The notes below the pieces were generated by a model. The model ran no database searches and was not told where the DNA came from. It saw nothing but the letters and a program-made list of their open reading frames with translations. Below are positions 42,245-50,682 of a stretch of DNA of 64,000 bases, one piece after another (within the stretch, counting starts at the first letter, position 1; every line of letters starts with the position of its first letter). Position numbers and translations under genes: made by a program. Source of the stretch: Halonatronomonas sp051745085 (GTDB lineage: Bacteria; Bacillota; Halanaerobiia; Halanaerobiales; Halarsenatibacteraceae); contig JBNJDR010000003.1 of NCBI GenBank assembly GCA_051745085.1, positions 36,077 to 100,076 of the forward strand, written 5' to 3'.

Positions 42245-43107
42245 TTTTAATTTCAAAATTAGGTATTTTCGTTAACATTAAAAAAGATAAGGCTATCAAA
42301 ATGGCTGGAGAACTAATCGATTATCTTCAAGAGGAAAACATTCCATACCTGGTAGAAAAGCGCTCAGCTGAATGTTTTTCTGAAGCGGACAGGGCGGCAG
42401 ATTTCCAGGAGCTAAGAGAAGAGATAGATTACCTAGTCCTGTTTGGTGGTGACGGCACCTTACTTAGAGCTGCTCGACATTTTTCTGGGACCGGGATTCC
42501 ATTATTAGGGATAAATATAGGCAGCCTTGGTTTTATGACAGTTATTGAGGTTGGAGCAGTAGAAAACGCTGTTAAAAGTTTGTTAAGGGGAGATTTCGAA
42601 GTAGAGAACAGGATGATGCTTTCCGCCCGAGTTTATCGAAATGGGGATGAGGTTTATCATGGTTACGGTTTGAATGATGTGGTTATAAATCGAGGTGCTA
42701 ACTTTAAATTAATAGGGATAGAACTGTCGATTAATGACCAGTATGTTAGTCAGTACCACGGCGATGGGTTGATCGTTTCCACTTCGACCGGTTCTACAGC
42801 CTATTCCTTATCCGCAGGCGGTCCGATAGTTAGCCCGGAGCTTGATGTTTTACTTGTAACTCCTATTTGTCCTCATGATCTTTATATTAGACCACTGGTA
42901 ATCAGCGGTAATGATGAAGTGTGGGCAGATTTAGAAATCTCCGGCCGCAATATGAAGGTGTCTATAGATGGGCGATGTGGTTTTGATCTGCAGGATGGGG
43001 ATAAAGTTAAAATAAAAAAAGCAGATGCCGGGGTTAGCCTGGTTAAATTTCCCGAGCGGGATTTTTATAAAATTCTCAGAGAAAAAATGCGGGTAGGCGT
43101 ACTTTAA
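42241..43107 (+). CDS. nadK: NAD kinase
   Basis: ATP- or polyphosphate-dependent phosphorylation of NAD to NADP, 288 aa. Motifs: FGGDGTLLRAAR near residues 62-73, GINIGSLGFMT, LNDVVINRG and GDGLIVSTSTGSTAYSLSAGGP. TTG 42241 overlaps the tlyA stop codon (TTGA); it directly adjoins AAGGGG, so a start a few codons later, for example a rare ATT, cannot be excluded. Confidence 0.94.
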   Translation: MILISKLGIFVNIKKDKAIKMAGELIDYLQEENIPYLVEKRSAECFSEADRAADFQELREEIDYLVLFGGDGTLLRAARHFSGTGIPLLGINIGSLGFMTVIEVGAVENAVKSLLRGDFEVENRMMLSARVYRNGDEVYHGYGLNDVVINRGANFKLIGIELSINDQYVSQYHGDGLIVSTSTGSTAYSLSAGGPIVSPELDVLLVTPICPHDLYIRPLVISGNDEVWADLEISGRNMKVSIDGRCGFDLQDGDKVKIKKADAGVSLVKFPERDFYKILREKMRVGVL

Positions 43108-43138
43108 GGTTAAAATATCAAGGTTAGGTGGTGAAAAC

Positions 43139-43594
43139 ATGAAGAATAAACGTCATTTAAAAATAATAAATTTGATCAAGAATGAAGATATATCCACCCA
43201 GGAAGAGTTAGTGGCCAGATTGGAAGAAGACGGTCTGGGAGTTACCCAGGCGACGATCTCCCGGGATATCAAAAGATTAGGGTTGATCAAAGTTCCAGAT
43301 GGCTATGGTGATTATAAATATGCGATTAGGTCCCATAACTCCCACCAGGATACTTACGGTTGGCTGCAGAAGATGTTTCAGGATTTCGTAGTTGATATGG
43401 ATTTTAGCGATAATATTATTGTTTTAAAAACAGTGCATGGTACTGCCGGCGGTCTGGGTTCTGCGATCGATAACGCCAGCTGGGAAGGCGTCCTGGGTAC
43501 CGTGGCTGGGGATAATACCATCTTTTTAGTGGTAAAACCGACAGGCAAAACTGAAAATATCTTCAACAAATTCAAAAAGCTATTGGATGATTAG
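43139..43594 (+). CDS. argR: Arginine repressor ArgR
   Basis: 151-aa hexameric regulator that senses L-arginine. The winged-helix domain (ISTQEELVARLEEDGLGVTQATISRDIKRLGLIKV) and the C-terminal arginine-binding domain with GTAGGLGSAIDNASWEGVLGTVAGDNTIF are intact. In Bacillus, AhrC activates arginine catabolism and represses synthesis; the arcABC operon 3.6 kb downstream is an obvious candidate target, but no clear ARG box was found by eye. Standard place between tlyA/nadK and recN. Confidence 0.95.
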   Translation: MKNKRHLKIINLIKNEDISTQEELVARLEEDGLGVTQATISRDIKRLGLIKVPDGYGDYKYAIRSHNSHQDTYGWLQKMFQDFVVDMDFSDNIIVLKTVHGTAGGLGSAIDNASWEGVLGTVAGDNTIFLVVKPTGKTENIFNKFKKLLDD

Positions 43595-43605
43595 GAGGTA
43601 GTTGT

Positions 43606-45321
43606 ATGTTAGGTGATCTCCAGGTAAAAAATTTTGCTATAATAGATCAACTACAGATAACCTTTACAGAAGGGTTAAATATCCTTACCGGTGAAACCGG
43701 GGCTGGAAAGTCTATAATCATAGGAGCCCTGGAATTGTTATTTGGGGCAAGAGCCAGTGGCGATTTAATAAAAGCCGGTAAAGAGGTAGCTTATATCGAA
43801 GCCAGTTATTTTATTAATTTACCGGAACGACTGGAAGATCTGCTCGAGGAAGCCGGGGTGGAGATCGACCCGGAAATCCTTTTGCTTTCTCGAGAAATAC
43901 GCCGTAATGGCCGAAATCGCTGTCGGATTAACGGTCAGCTGGTCCCTCTCCGCTTAATTCAAGAAATCTCAAGTTATTTAGTAGATATTCACGGACAGCA
44001 TCAGCATCAAAATTTACTCCGGACTTCCTATCATATCGAATTATTAGATGAATTACTTGCAGAGGATATCAAGCAGCAACTGGAGGAGATCACCGAAATT
44101 TATTATGAACTAAAAGAATTAGTCGCTGAGAAAGCTGAATTAAAAGAAAAAGTAAGTCAACGGGCTCGGCGGCTGGATATAATAGCTTTTCAATTAGAAG
44201 AAATCGAAAATGCCAATCTTGTGTCCGGAGAGTTAGAAGAAGTAAAATCTGAATTAAACCGGCTGGAACATATGGAAGATATCGCGGCCACCGTCTATAA
44301 AGCTAGCAATCAATTAGTAGGGGATGAGAGAGAAACCACTTCCCTCTTGGACCAATTAGGCATAATCTCCAGCGATTTATCTGATCTAGTTGAATATGAT
44401 CAGTCCATAAAAGACCTTTCTGATTTAGCTCAGGATAGTTATTATTCCCTGCAGGAACTAAATTTTCAACTTCAGGATTATCAACAAGATTTAGATTACG
44501 ATCAAAGTCGCTTGAAAGAGCTGAGATCCCGGCTTGATGTGATAAATACGCTGAGGCGCAAATACGGCGAAACTATTGCAGAAATTATGAAATATAAAAA
44601 TAGCCTTGTTGATGAACGGGACAATCTGGAGGAAATAGAAGAGAGATTGAGCAAAATTAATGCAGCTGAAAAGGAATTGCAGGAAAAATATGATTCTTTA
44701 GATGAAAAGATCAGCCAGGCCAGAAAAGAGCAGGCAGCATGGCTGGAAGAGAGGTTGGAAGCTGAGCTGACAGAGTTGGCAATGGATGAAGCCCGGTTTC
44801 AGGTGGCGTTTACTCAGGGGCCGGCTACCCCTCGGGGAACGGATAAGGTTCAGTTTAAAATTTCTCCTAATTTAGGAGGAGAGCTACAGGATTTAAACAA
44901 AATCGCTTCCGGGGGAGAAATCTCCAGAATTATGCTTGCTTTTAAAACTATTATTGCCGGTCATGATAGGGTTAAGACGATTATTTTTGATGAAATTGAA
45001 ACAGGAGTCGGGGGCGAAACTGCCCGCCAGGTAGCAGCCAGACTCTATCGGATAAGCCTGAACCGCCAGGTTATTTCGATTTCTCATCTACCTCAGATAG
45101 CTTCGCTGGCCGATAGACATTTCTTTATCTATAAGGAAACAGAGGCTGGGACCACTACAACCAGGATTGATAGGCTAAACAAGGCTGGGAGAAAAGAAGA
45201 AATCGCCCGGATGATAAGTGGAGATCATAAAACTGCGGCAGGTTTACAGCACGCTGGAGAATTAATTGCGGAAGCTGAGACAATGAAAGGGCAATTTAAG
45301 CAAAAATTTGCTCAAATTTAA
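43606..45321 (+). CDS. recN: DNA repair protein RecN
   Basis: SMC-like ATPase acting early in double-strand break repair, 571 aa. Walker A GETGAGKSIIIGAL is at residues 29-42, followed by two long coiled-coil arms, then the ABC signature near IASGGEISRIMLAFK and Walker B TIIFDEIETGVGG, with the His switch in ISHLPQIASLADRHF. SD AGGAGG before ATG. In most spore formers spoIVB separates recN from spo0A; here only about 110 nt of non-coding DNA does. Confidence 0.96.
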   Translation: MLGDLQVKNFAIIDQLQITFTEGLNILTGETGAGKSIIIGALELLFGARASGDLIKAGKEVAYIEASYFINLPERLEDLLEEAGVEIDPEILLLSREIRRNGRNRCRINGQLVPLRLIQEISSYLVDIHGQHQHQNLLRTSYHIELLDELLAEDIKQQLEEITEIYYELKELVAEKAELKEKVSQRARRLDIIAFQLEEIENANLVSGELEEVKSELNRLEHMEDIAATVYKASNQLVGDERETTSLLDQLGIISSDLSDLVEYDQSIKDLSDLAQDSYYSLQELNFQLQDYQQDLDYDQSRLKELRSRLDVINTLRRKYGETIAEIMKYKNSLVDERDNLEEIEERLSKINAAEKELQEKYDSLDEKISQARKEQAAWLEERLEAELTELAMDEARFQVAFTQGPATPRGTDKVQFKISPNLGGELQDLNKIASGGEISRIMLAFKTIIAGHDRVKTIIFDEIETGVGGETARQVAARLYRISLNRQVISISHLPQIASLADRHFFIYKETEAGTTTTRIDRLNKAGRKEEIARMISGDHKTAAGLQHAGELIAEAETMKGQFKQKFAQI

Positions 45322-45339
45322 GATTAATTTTATGTTTTT

Positions 45340-45367
45340 AAAGGATAAAGCCCTTATAATGTAGAAT
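45340..45367 (+). promoter_or_regulatory. Sigma-H-like promoter for spo0A
   Basis: AAAGGATAA (45340-45348), 12 nt, then GTAGAAT (45361-45367), matching the Bacillus sigma-H consensus RnAGGAwWW - N11-12 - RnnGAAT. A sigma-A-type TATAAT (45355-45360) overlaps it but has no good -35. In Bacillus, spo0A is also transcribed from a sigma-H promoter. Based on sequence match only. Confidence 0.6.
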
Positions 45368-45385
45368 TATTATTATTAGGAGTAA

Positions 45386-45400
45386 TATACTATTAGTATA
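45386..45400 (+). promoter_or_regulatory. Palindrome in spo0A leader
   Basis: Perfect 15-bp inverted repeat TATACTA-T-TAGTATA, about 19 nt after the GTAGAAT element and before the spo0A SD. It does not resemble a 0A box (TTTGTCRAA type). It could be an operator for an unknown regulator. Confidence 0.4.
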
Positions 45401-45433
45401 GAAACTTGAATTCAATAACGGGGGGCTTGTGGA

Positions 45434-46243
45434 ATGGGGAAGACAACTAGCGTTGCGATTATAGATGACAATAAACAGTTTTGTCAACTAATCAAGGAGC
45501 ATCTACTTGAATTTGATACTTATAATGTAACTGGCATTGCCCATGACGGCAAAGAAGCAATAGAACTAATAGAACAGGAACGACCAGATTTACTGCTGCT
45601 GGATTTGATCATTCCCCAGATAGACGGTCTGGGAGTATTAGAAGCGATTAATGAGAAAAGTCTTAGTTCTAAAATGAAAGTAATAGTTTTAACGTCATTT
45701 GGCCAGGAAGATGTAAACAGGAAGATCAGTGATCTAGGGGCCGACTACATAATAATGAAGCCGTTCGAACTGGATTTACTGACAGACAGAATGGATTTTT
45801 TGATTAATGCTGAGACAGATAAGAAAACTGGCAGAGCCATTAATCTTCAGAATGGTTTATATTCTAATTCAGAAAATGACCCTGTAGAAACTGAAAATGA
45901 TATTAAAATAATTATCTCTAATACCCTGCACGAGCTCGGAGTTCCTGCCCATATAAAAGGTTATATTTACTTAAGAGAGGCAATTTATCTGGTTATTGAA
46001 GAAATAGATCTCCTGGGGGCCGTAACCAAACAACTTTATCCCCGGGTAGCTGAAACCTTCGATTCTACCCCCAGTAGAGTGGAAAGGGCAATTCGCCATG
46101 CCATCGATGTAGTCTGGGAGAAAGGAAATAAATCCGGATTGGAAGAATATTTTGGTTCTACCATCACCAGCTCAAGGGGTAGACCAACAAATTCTCAGTT
46201 CATTGCTAAAGTAGCAGATCAAATTAGATTAAAAATTAACTAA
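45434..46243 (+). CDS. spo0A: Stage 0 sporulation protein A
   Basis: Master response regulator for sporulation, 269 aa. The receiver domain has the acidic pair D11-D12, phosphoacceptor D57 (LLLLDLIIPQIDG), T87 and K109. The C-terminal effector domain (from about residue 155) includes ELGVPAHIKGYIYLREAI and the recognition region STPSRVERAIRHAIDVVW. SD GGGGGG lies about 9 nt before ATG 45434. No kinase or phosphorelay gene is nearby. Its presence argues that the organism or its recent ancestors could sporulate. Confidence 0.95.
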   Translation: MGKTTSVAIIDDNKQFCQLIKEHLLEFDTYNVTGIAHDGKEAIELIEQERPDLLLLDLIIPQIDGLGVLEAINEKSLSSKMKVIVLTSFGQEDVNRKISDLGADYIIMKPFELDLLTDRMDFLINAETDKKTGRAINLQNGLYSNSENDPVETENDIKIIISNTLHELGVPAHIKGYIYLREAIYLVIEEIDLLGAVTKQLYPRVAETFDSTPSRVERAIRHAIDVVWEKGNKSGLEEYFGSTITSSRGRPTNSQFIAKVADQIRLKIN

Positions 46244-46262
46244 ATTTTAATATAAAATTTTA

Positions 46263-46290
46263 GGCTTCACCACCAGGTGAAGTCTTTTTT
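46263..46290 (+). terminator. Intrinsic terminator after spo0A
   Basis: 9-bp stem (46263-46271 with 46276-46284, one G-U), ACCA loop and six Ts. Confidence 0.85.
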
Positions 46291-46334
46291 GCTCTACTTA
46301 GAAAAATATCAGACTTGAAGGAGGTTGGAATGTT

Positions 46335-47141
46335 TTGGCCAATAAAAAAGAAACTGAGATCATTAACAGAATGGCGCAGTTAGGCTTCACTAAATATGAA
46401 GCTAAAGCATATATAACATTGCTGGAATATGCCGGCATCAGTGCCTATGAAATCAGCAAAAAATCTGGGGTACCCCAGTCAAAAATTTATGAGACCGTTA
46501 AGGGTCTGGTGGAGGAAGGAATAATAATAGCTCAGGGAGATAACCCCGTGCTCTATTCCCCCCTGCCCTTACAGGAATTTATCCGCCGCTATCGCCAGAA
46601 GTTAGAAGATAACCTATCTTCTCTGGAAGAAGAACTAGAAGATTTTGGTCAGCAGCCGGATATAGATTATATGTGGCATTTTTACGGTCTGGAGAGCTGT
46701 CTGGAAAAAGCCCGGGAACTTGTTAATGGTTCGAACAAGACCTTGTTCCTGGAAATATGGGAGGAAGAGCTAAATAAGATCAAGCCGGAACTGGAAGCGG
46801 CGGAAAAAAGAGGGGTAGATATAGTAATTGTCTATTACGGTGAAGAGGTAACTCTTCCAGGCAGGGTTTTTTCTCACCGCCTTGAAGGTCTGCACCAGTC
46901 TGCTACTGATCAGGGGAGATGGTTGACGGTGATCTCTGATCACCAGGATGGTTTTTTTGGTTCATTTGGGGGAGAAAAGACAGAAGCGGTTTGGACGCAA
47001 AATAAGGCTTTTATGTTAATGGCGGAAAGCTTCATCAATCATGATATCTTCATAGCAGAAATTGATCGAGTTTTAGGCGCAGAATTAGATCAGGAGTTCG
47101 GCCCAAATTTAAGTAAATTGAGAGATGAATTACAGAAATAA
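46335..47141 (+). CDS. TrmB family transcriptional regulator
   Basis: 268 aa. The N-terminal winged helix (LGFTKYEAKAYITLLEYAGISAYEISKKSGVPQSKIYETVKGL) is the TrmB signature; a short coiled coil links it to a phospholipase D-like effector domain that in TrmB proteins binds sugars. TTG 46335 lies 10 nt after AAGGAGG. The gene ends 6 nt before the perfect -35 of the arcA promoter, so it is placed to be the local regulator of the arginine deiminase genes; that role is inferred from position only. Confidence 0.85.
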   Translation: MANKKETEIINRMAQLGFTKYEAKAYITLLEYAGISAYEISKKSGVPQSKIYETVKGLVEEGIIIAQGDNPVLYSPLPLQEFIRRYRQKLEDNLSSLEEELEDFGQQPDIDYMWHFYGLESCLEKARELVNGSNKTLFLEIWEEELNKIKPELEAAEKRGVDIVIVYYGEEVTLPGRVFSHRLEGLHQSATDQGRWLTVISDHQDGFFGSFGGEKTEAVWTQNKAFMLMAESFINHDIFIAEIDRVLGAELDQEFGPNLSKLRDELQK

Positions 47142-47147
47142 TCAGCC

Positions 47148-47176
47148 TTGACAATTGAATGACAGAATATTATACT
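47148..47176 (+). promoter_or_regulatory. Sigma-A promoter for arcA
   Basis: Perfect TTGACA (47148-47153), a 17-nt spacer and TATACT (47171-47176, 5/6). A leader of about 60 nt follows, containing a partial inverted repeat (TTAACC ... GGTTGTTA) that might bind a regulator. Confidence 0.85.
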
Positions 47177-47245
47177 GATATTATATTAACCACTAAGGTT
47201 GTTATTAAATTATTTTCTACAAAAATTTGAAGGAGAGTGGTCAGG

Positions 47246-48484
47246 ATGGCCAGTTCACCCTTTATGGTCAGATCAGAAATAGGCAATTTAAAGAAGGTGT
47301 TATTACACCGGCCCGGTCTTGAAATAGAGCGGCTCACCCCGGCTTTATTGGATAGACTTTTATTTGACGATATCCCTTATCTGAAGGTTGCGCGCCAGGA
47401 GCATGATGATTTTGCTCAAGTTTTGCGAGACAATGGGGTGGAAGTTAAATATTTAGAAAAGATGACGGCTGAAGCGCTGGAAAACTCCGGCGTAAGAGAA
47501 AAATTTATCGCCCAATTCCTGGATGAAGGTGGGGTTAACGCAGCAGGCCGCCGAGAGGCTCTGCAGGAATGGTTAAGCCGGTTTGATAACGAAGAGCTGG
47601 TTACCCGGTTGATGGCCGGCGTGCAGAAGAAAGAGATTCCCAATTTAGCTGATAAAACTCTAGCTGAAAGAGTTGAGGCGGATTACGCTTTTATCCTCGA
47701 TCCCATGCCCAACCTGTATTTTACCCGTGATCCTTTTGCCACCATAGGCAGGGGAATCAGCTTGAATCATATGCATACTGAAACTAGAAACAGAGAGACC
47801 ATCTTTGCAGAGTATATCTTTAACTTTCATCCTGATTTCCAGGACCTGGACATTCCCCGCTGGTACAGTCGGTATGATGCTGCTTCTTTGGAAGGCGGCG
47901 ATCAACTGGTGTTGAGCTCAGAAGTGCTGGCCTTAGGAATATCACAGCGCTCGGAGGCGGCAGCGATCGAGAAGTTTGCCGAAACAATTTTAAATTCAGA
48001 GGAAAGCTTTGATACGGTTCTGGCTCTCAAGATCCCTTCCAAACGGGCATTCATGCATTTAGATACCGTATTTACGATGGTGGATTATGATAAGTTCACT
48101 ATCCACGCAGAGATCGAAGGTCCTTTAGTTGTATATTCTCTCACCCGGGATGGGCAGGGTAGTCTGAAAATAAATCAGGAGAAATATACTTTAGAAGAGA
48201 TATTAAAATCTTATTTAGGTTTGAACTCTGTTGAACTGATCCGGTGTGCCGGGGGAGACCCGATCGCCGGCGGCCGGGAGCAGTGGAACGACGGCTCCAA
48301 TACCCTGGCTATCTCTCCAGGGGAAGTCATCGTCTATGATCGGAATTATGTAACTAATGATCTGTTGGAAGAAGCCGGGGTTACACTGCATAAGATTAAA
48401 GGTTCAGAACTGGCCCGAGGTAGAGGAGGCCCCCGCTGTATGAGCATGCCGCTGCAGCGAGAAAAGTTATCCAACCAAATTTAA
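47246..48484 (+). CDS. arcA: Arginine deiminase
   Basis: Hydrolyses L-arginine to citrulline and ammonia. 412 aa from ATG 47246, which is 10 nt after AGGAG; an upstream GTG (47237) is too close. Family motifs: PNLYFTRDPFATIG (substrate Asp), EGGDQLVLSSEVLALGISQRS, HLDTVFTMVD (catalytic His), REQWNDGSNTLAISPGEVI and the catalytic Cys in GRGGPRCMSMP close to the C-terminus. First gene of the arginine fermentation cluster arcA-arcB-arcC. No ArcD antiporter is present nearby. Confidence 0.97.
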   Translation: MASSPFMVRSEIGNLKKVLLHRPGLEIERLTPALLDRLLFDDIPYLKVARQEHDDFAQVLRDNGVEVKYLEKMTAEALENSGVREKFIAQFLDEGGVNAAGRREALQEWLSRFDNEELVTRLMAGVQKKEIPNLADKTLAERVEADYAFILDPMPNLYFTRDPFATIGRGISLNHMHTETRNRETIFAEYIFNFHPDFQDLDIPRWYSRYDAASLEGGDQLVLSSEVLALGISQRSEAAAIEKFAETILNSEESFDTVLALKIPSKRAFMHLDTVFTMVDYDKFTIHAEIEGPLVVYSLTRDGQGSLKINQEKYTLEEILKSYLGLNSVELIRCAGGDPIAGGREQWNDGSNTLAISPGEVIVYDRNYVTNDLLEEAGVTLHKIKGSELARGRGGPRCMSMPLQREKLSNQI

Positions 48485-48499
48485 CTAGGAGGAATTACA

Positions 48500-49495
48500 A
48501 TGCCAAAGAATTTAGCCGGAAGAAATTTTTTAAAGTTATTAGATTTTAGTCGGGGAGACATCGATTACTTACTCCAACTTTCTCACGATCTTAAGCAGAA
48601 AAAAAGGGCGGGAATCAAGGGGGATCTCCTGGCCGGAAAGAACATAGCCTTAATATTTGAGAAACCTTCCACCCGAACCAGATGTGCCTTTGCTGTCGGG
48701 GCCAGCGACGAAGGTGCTTCAACCGAATATCTAGGCAAGAATGATATCCAATTAGGAAAGAAGGAATCTGTGGCCGATACCGCAAGAGTTCTGGGCCGGT
48801 ATTTCGATGGGATCCAGTTTAGAGGTTTTACGCACGAAACGGTCGAAGTTTTGGGGGAATATGCCGGTGTACCGGTCTGGAACGGCTTAACCGACCGCTA
48901 TCATCCTACCCAGATCTTAGCTGACTTCATGACCGTCGAAGAAAACTTCGGCTACCTGGAGGGTATTAACTTCGTTTACACCGGGGACGGTCGAAATAAT
49001 ATGGCTAATTCTTTGATGATCGGCGGCGCCCTTATGGGGATGAACTTTACTATCTGTGCCCCTGAAAGCCTGTGGCCGGAAAAGAGCCTGGTGGAAAAGG
49101 CAGAGGAACTGGCAGAAGCTTCAGGCGGCAGCATCACTTTGAGCGATGATCCTGTAGCCGGGGTAGAAGGAGCAGATGTGATCTATACCGATGTCTGGGT
49201 ATCCATGGGTGAAGAGGAACAGTTCGCCGAAAGGATCGAGCTGCTGCAGCCATATCAAGTTAATATGACTATGCTGGAGAACACAGATAATCCAGAAGTT
49301 ATCTTCTTACACTGCTTACCGGCCTATCACGATAGAAATACCGAGAACGGAGAGAAAATCTTCCAGGAGTACGGTTTAGCAGAAATGGAAGTAACCGATG
49401 AAGTTTTTGAGTCGGAATACTCAAAGGTATTCGACCAGGCTGAAAATAGAATGCATACCATCAAAGCAGTTATGGTAGCCACTCTGGGTAGATAA
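48500..49495 (+). CDS. arcB: Ornithine carbamoyltransferase (catabolic)
   Basis: Phosphorolysis of citrulline to ornithine and carbamoyl phosphate in the ADI pathway. 331 aa. Carbamoyl phosphate motif EKPSTRTRCAF near residues 54-64, HPTQILADFMT near 133-143, and the ornithine/catalytic motif HCLPAYHD near 272-279. SD AGGAGG, 15 nt after arcA. Catabolic direction is inferred from the arc context. Confidence 0.95.
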   Translation: MPKNLAGRNFLKLLDFSRGDIDYLLQLSHDLKQKKRAGIKGDLLAGKNIALIFEKPSTRTRCAFAVGASDEGASTEYLGKNDIQLGKKESVADTARVLGRYFDGIQFRGFTHETVEVLGEYAGVPVWNGLTDRYHPTQILADFMTVEENFGYLEGINFVYTGDGRNNMANSLMIGGALMGMNFTICAPESLWPEKSLVEKAEELAEASGGSITLSDDPVAGVEGADVIYTDVWVSMGEEEQFAERIELLQPYQVNMTMLENTDNPEVIFLHCLPAYHDRNTENGEKIFQEYGLAEMEVTDEVFESEYSKVFDQAENRMHTIKAVMVATLGR

Positions 49496-49524
49496 ATCAA
49501 AAAATATACAGTAAAAAACTTGCT

Positions 49525-49552
49525 TTGACCCAGCAGATGATGTTATTATTAA
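49525..49552 (+). promoter_or_regulatory. Possible promoter for arcC
   Basis: TTGACC (49525-49530, 5/6), a 16-nt spacer and TATTAA (49547-49552, 4/6) lie in the 112-nt arcB-arcC gap, so arcC may also be transcribed separately. Confidence 0.4.
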
Positions 49553-49607
49553 AATAGAGTTAATATATTAAGTGAAAATTAATAAGGATAGAGGAGTGGA
49601 AGTCATA

Positions 49608-50543
49608 ATGTCAAGAATTGTTATTGCGTTAGGTGGTAATGCTTTAGGGAGCAATCCAGCAGAACAGCAGGCAGCGGTAAAACATACCGCTAGTTCTATC
49701 ATCGATCTGGCTGAAAATGGCGATGAAATAATTTTGGCCCATGGGAATGGACCTCAGGTGGGTATGATCAACCTGGCCTTTGAAGTCTCAGCGGCTTCTC
49801 CAGAAGGGACTCCCGAGATGCCCTTTCCTGAATGTGGTGCGATGAGTCAGGGTTATATTGGATATCATCTCCAGAATGCTTTAAGAGAAGAGATGAAAAG
49901 CCGGGGTATTTCCAAGAATGTGGCTACAGTTATTACTCAAGTAATAGTAGATGAAGATGATAGTGCCTTTGCTAATCCGAGCAAACCGATCGGAGCTTTT
50001 TATACGGAAATAGAAGCCAAGAAATTAAGAAGTGAAAAAGGTTATGAGATGGTAGAAGACGCCGGCCGGGGTTACCGCCGGGTCGTACCCAGCCCTAAAC
50101 CTATCGATATAGCTGAAAAAGAAATCATAGCTGATCTTGTTGATAACGGTCAGATGGTGATAGCCTGTGGTGGGGGAGGTATCCCCGTAGTTGAAAAGGG
50201 TCACGGCCTGCAGGGGGTACCGGCTGTGATCGACAAAGACTATGCCAGCGAAAAATTAGCAGAACTGCTTGCAGCTGATTATCTGGTAATCCTGACAGCA
50301 GTGGAACAGGTAGCCATAAATTTTGGTACGCCCGAACAGAAGAATTTGGCTAAACTTGATCTGGCTACAGCAGAAAAATACTGCGAAGAAGGTCACTTTG
50401 CTCCGGGGAGCATGCTGCCCAAGGTAAAAGCGGCCATGAAGTTTGCTGCCAGTGGTAAAGGAAGAGAAGCTCTGATCACCTCATTAGAAAAAGCTAAAGA
50501 AGGTTTAAAAGGTGAAACAGGAACAATAATCACGGCAGAATAA
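49608..50543 (+). CDS. arcC: Carbamate kinase
   Basis: Transfers phosphate from carbamoyl phosphate to ADP, the ATP-yielding step of arginine fermentation. 311 aa from ATG 49608, 8 nt after GAGGAG; the in-frame GTG at 49572 lacks an SD. Motifs: VIALGGNALG at the N-terminus, HGNGPQVG near residues 46-53, CGGGGIPV near 205-212, AVIDKDYASEKLAELL and GSMLPKVKAAMKF. Followed by a strong terminator. Confidence 0.96.
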   Translation: MSRIVIALGGNALGSNPAEQQAAVKHTASSIIDLAENGDEIILAHGNGPQVGMINLAFEVSAASPEGTPEMPFPECGAMSQGYIGYHLQNALREEMKSRGISKNVATVITQVIVDEDDSAFANPSKPIGAFYTEIEAKKLRSEKGYEMVEDAGRGYRRVVPSPKPIDIAEKEIIADLVDNGQMVIACGGGGIPVVEKGHGLQGVPAVIDKDYASEKLAELLAADYLVILTAVEQVAINFGTPEQKNLAKLDLATAEKYCEEGHFAPGSMLPKVKAAMKFAASGKGREALITSLEKAKEGLKGETGTIITAE

Positions 50544-50566
50544 AATATTTCGCTTATGTATTTATC

Positions 50567-50594
50567 AGCCGCCTGAATTTCAGGCGGCTTTTTT
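50567..50594 (+). terminator. Intrinsic terminator after arcC
   Basis: 10-bp GC-rich stem (50567-50576 with 50580-50589), a short loop and six Ts. Confidence 0.88.
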
Positions 50595-50682
50595 CATGGA
50601 ATCAAGCTAAATAAAAGGAACTGACCAGAAAATATAGAAGTTATAATATATACATATATTTTGATTTTAGGGGGAATTTATC

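Noticed and set aside
47154..47245. ARG box upstream of arcA
   Set aside because: Only loosely AT-rich half-matches are present; no convincing ArgR palindrome.
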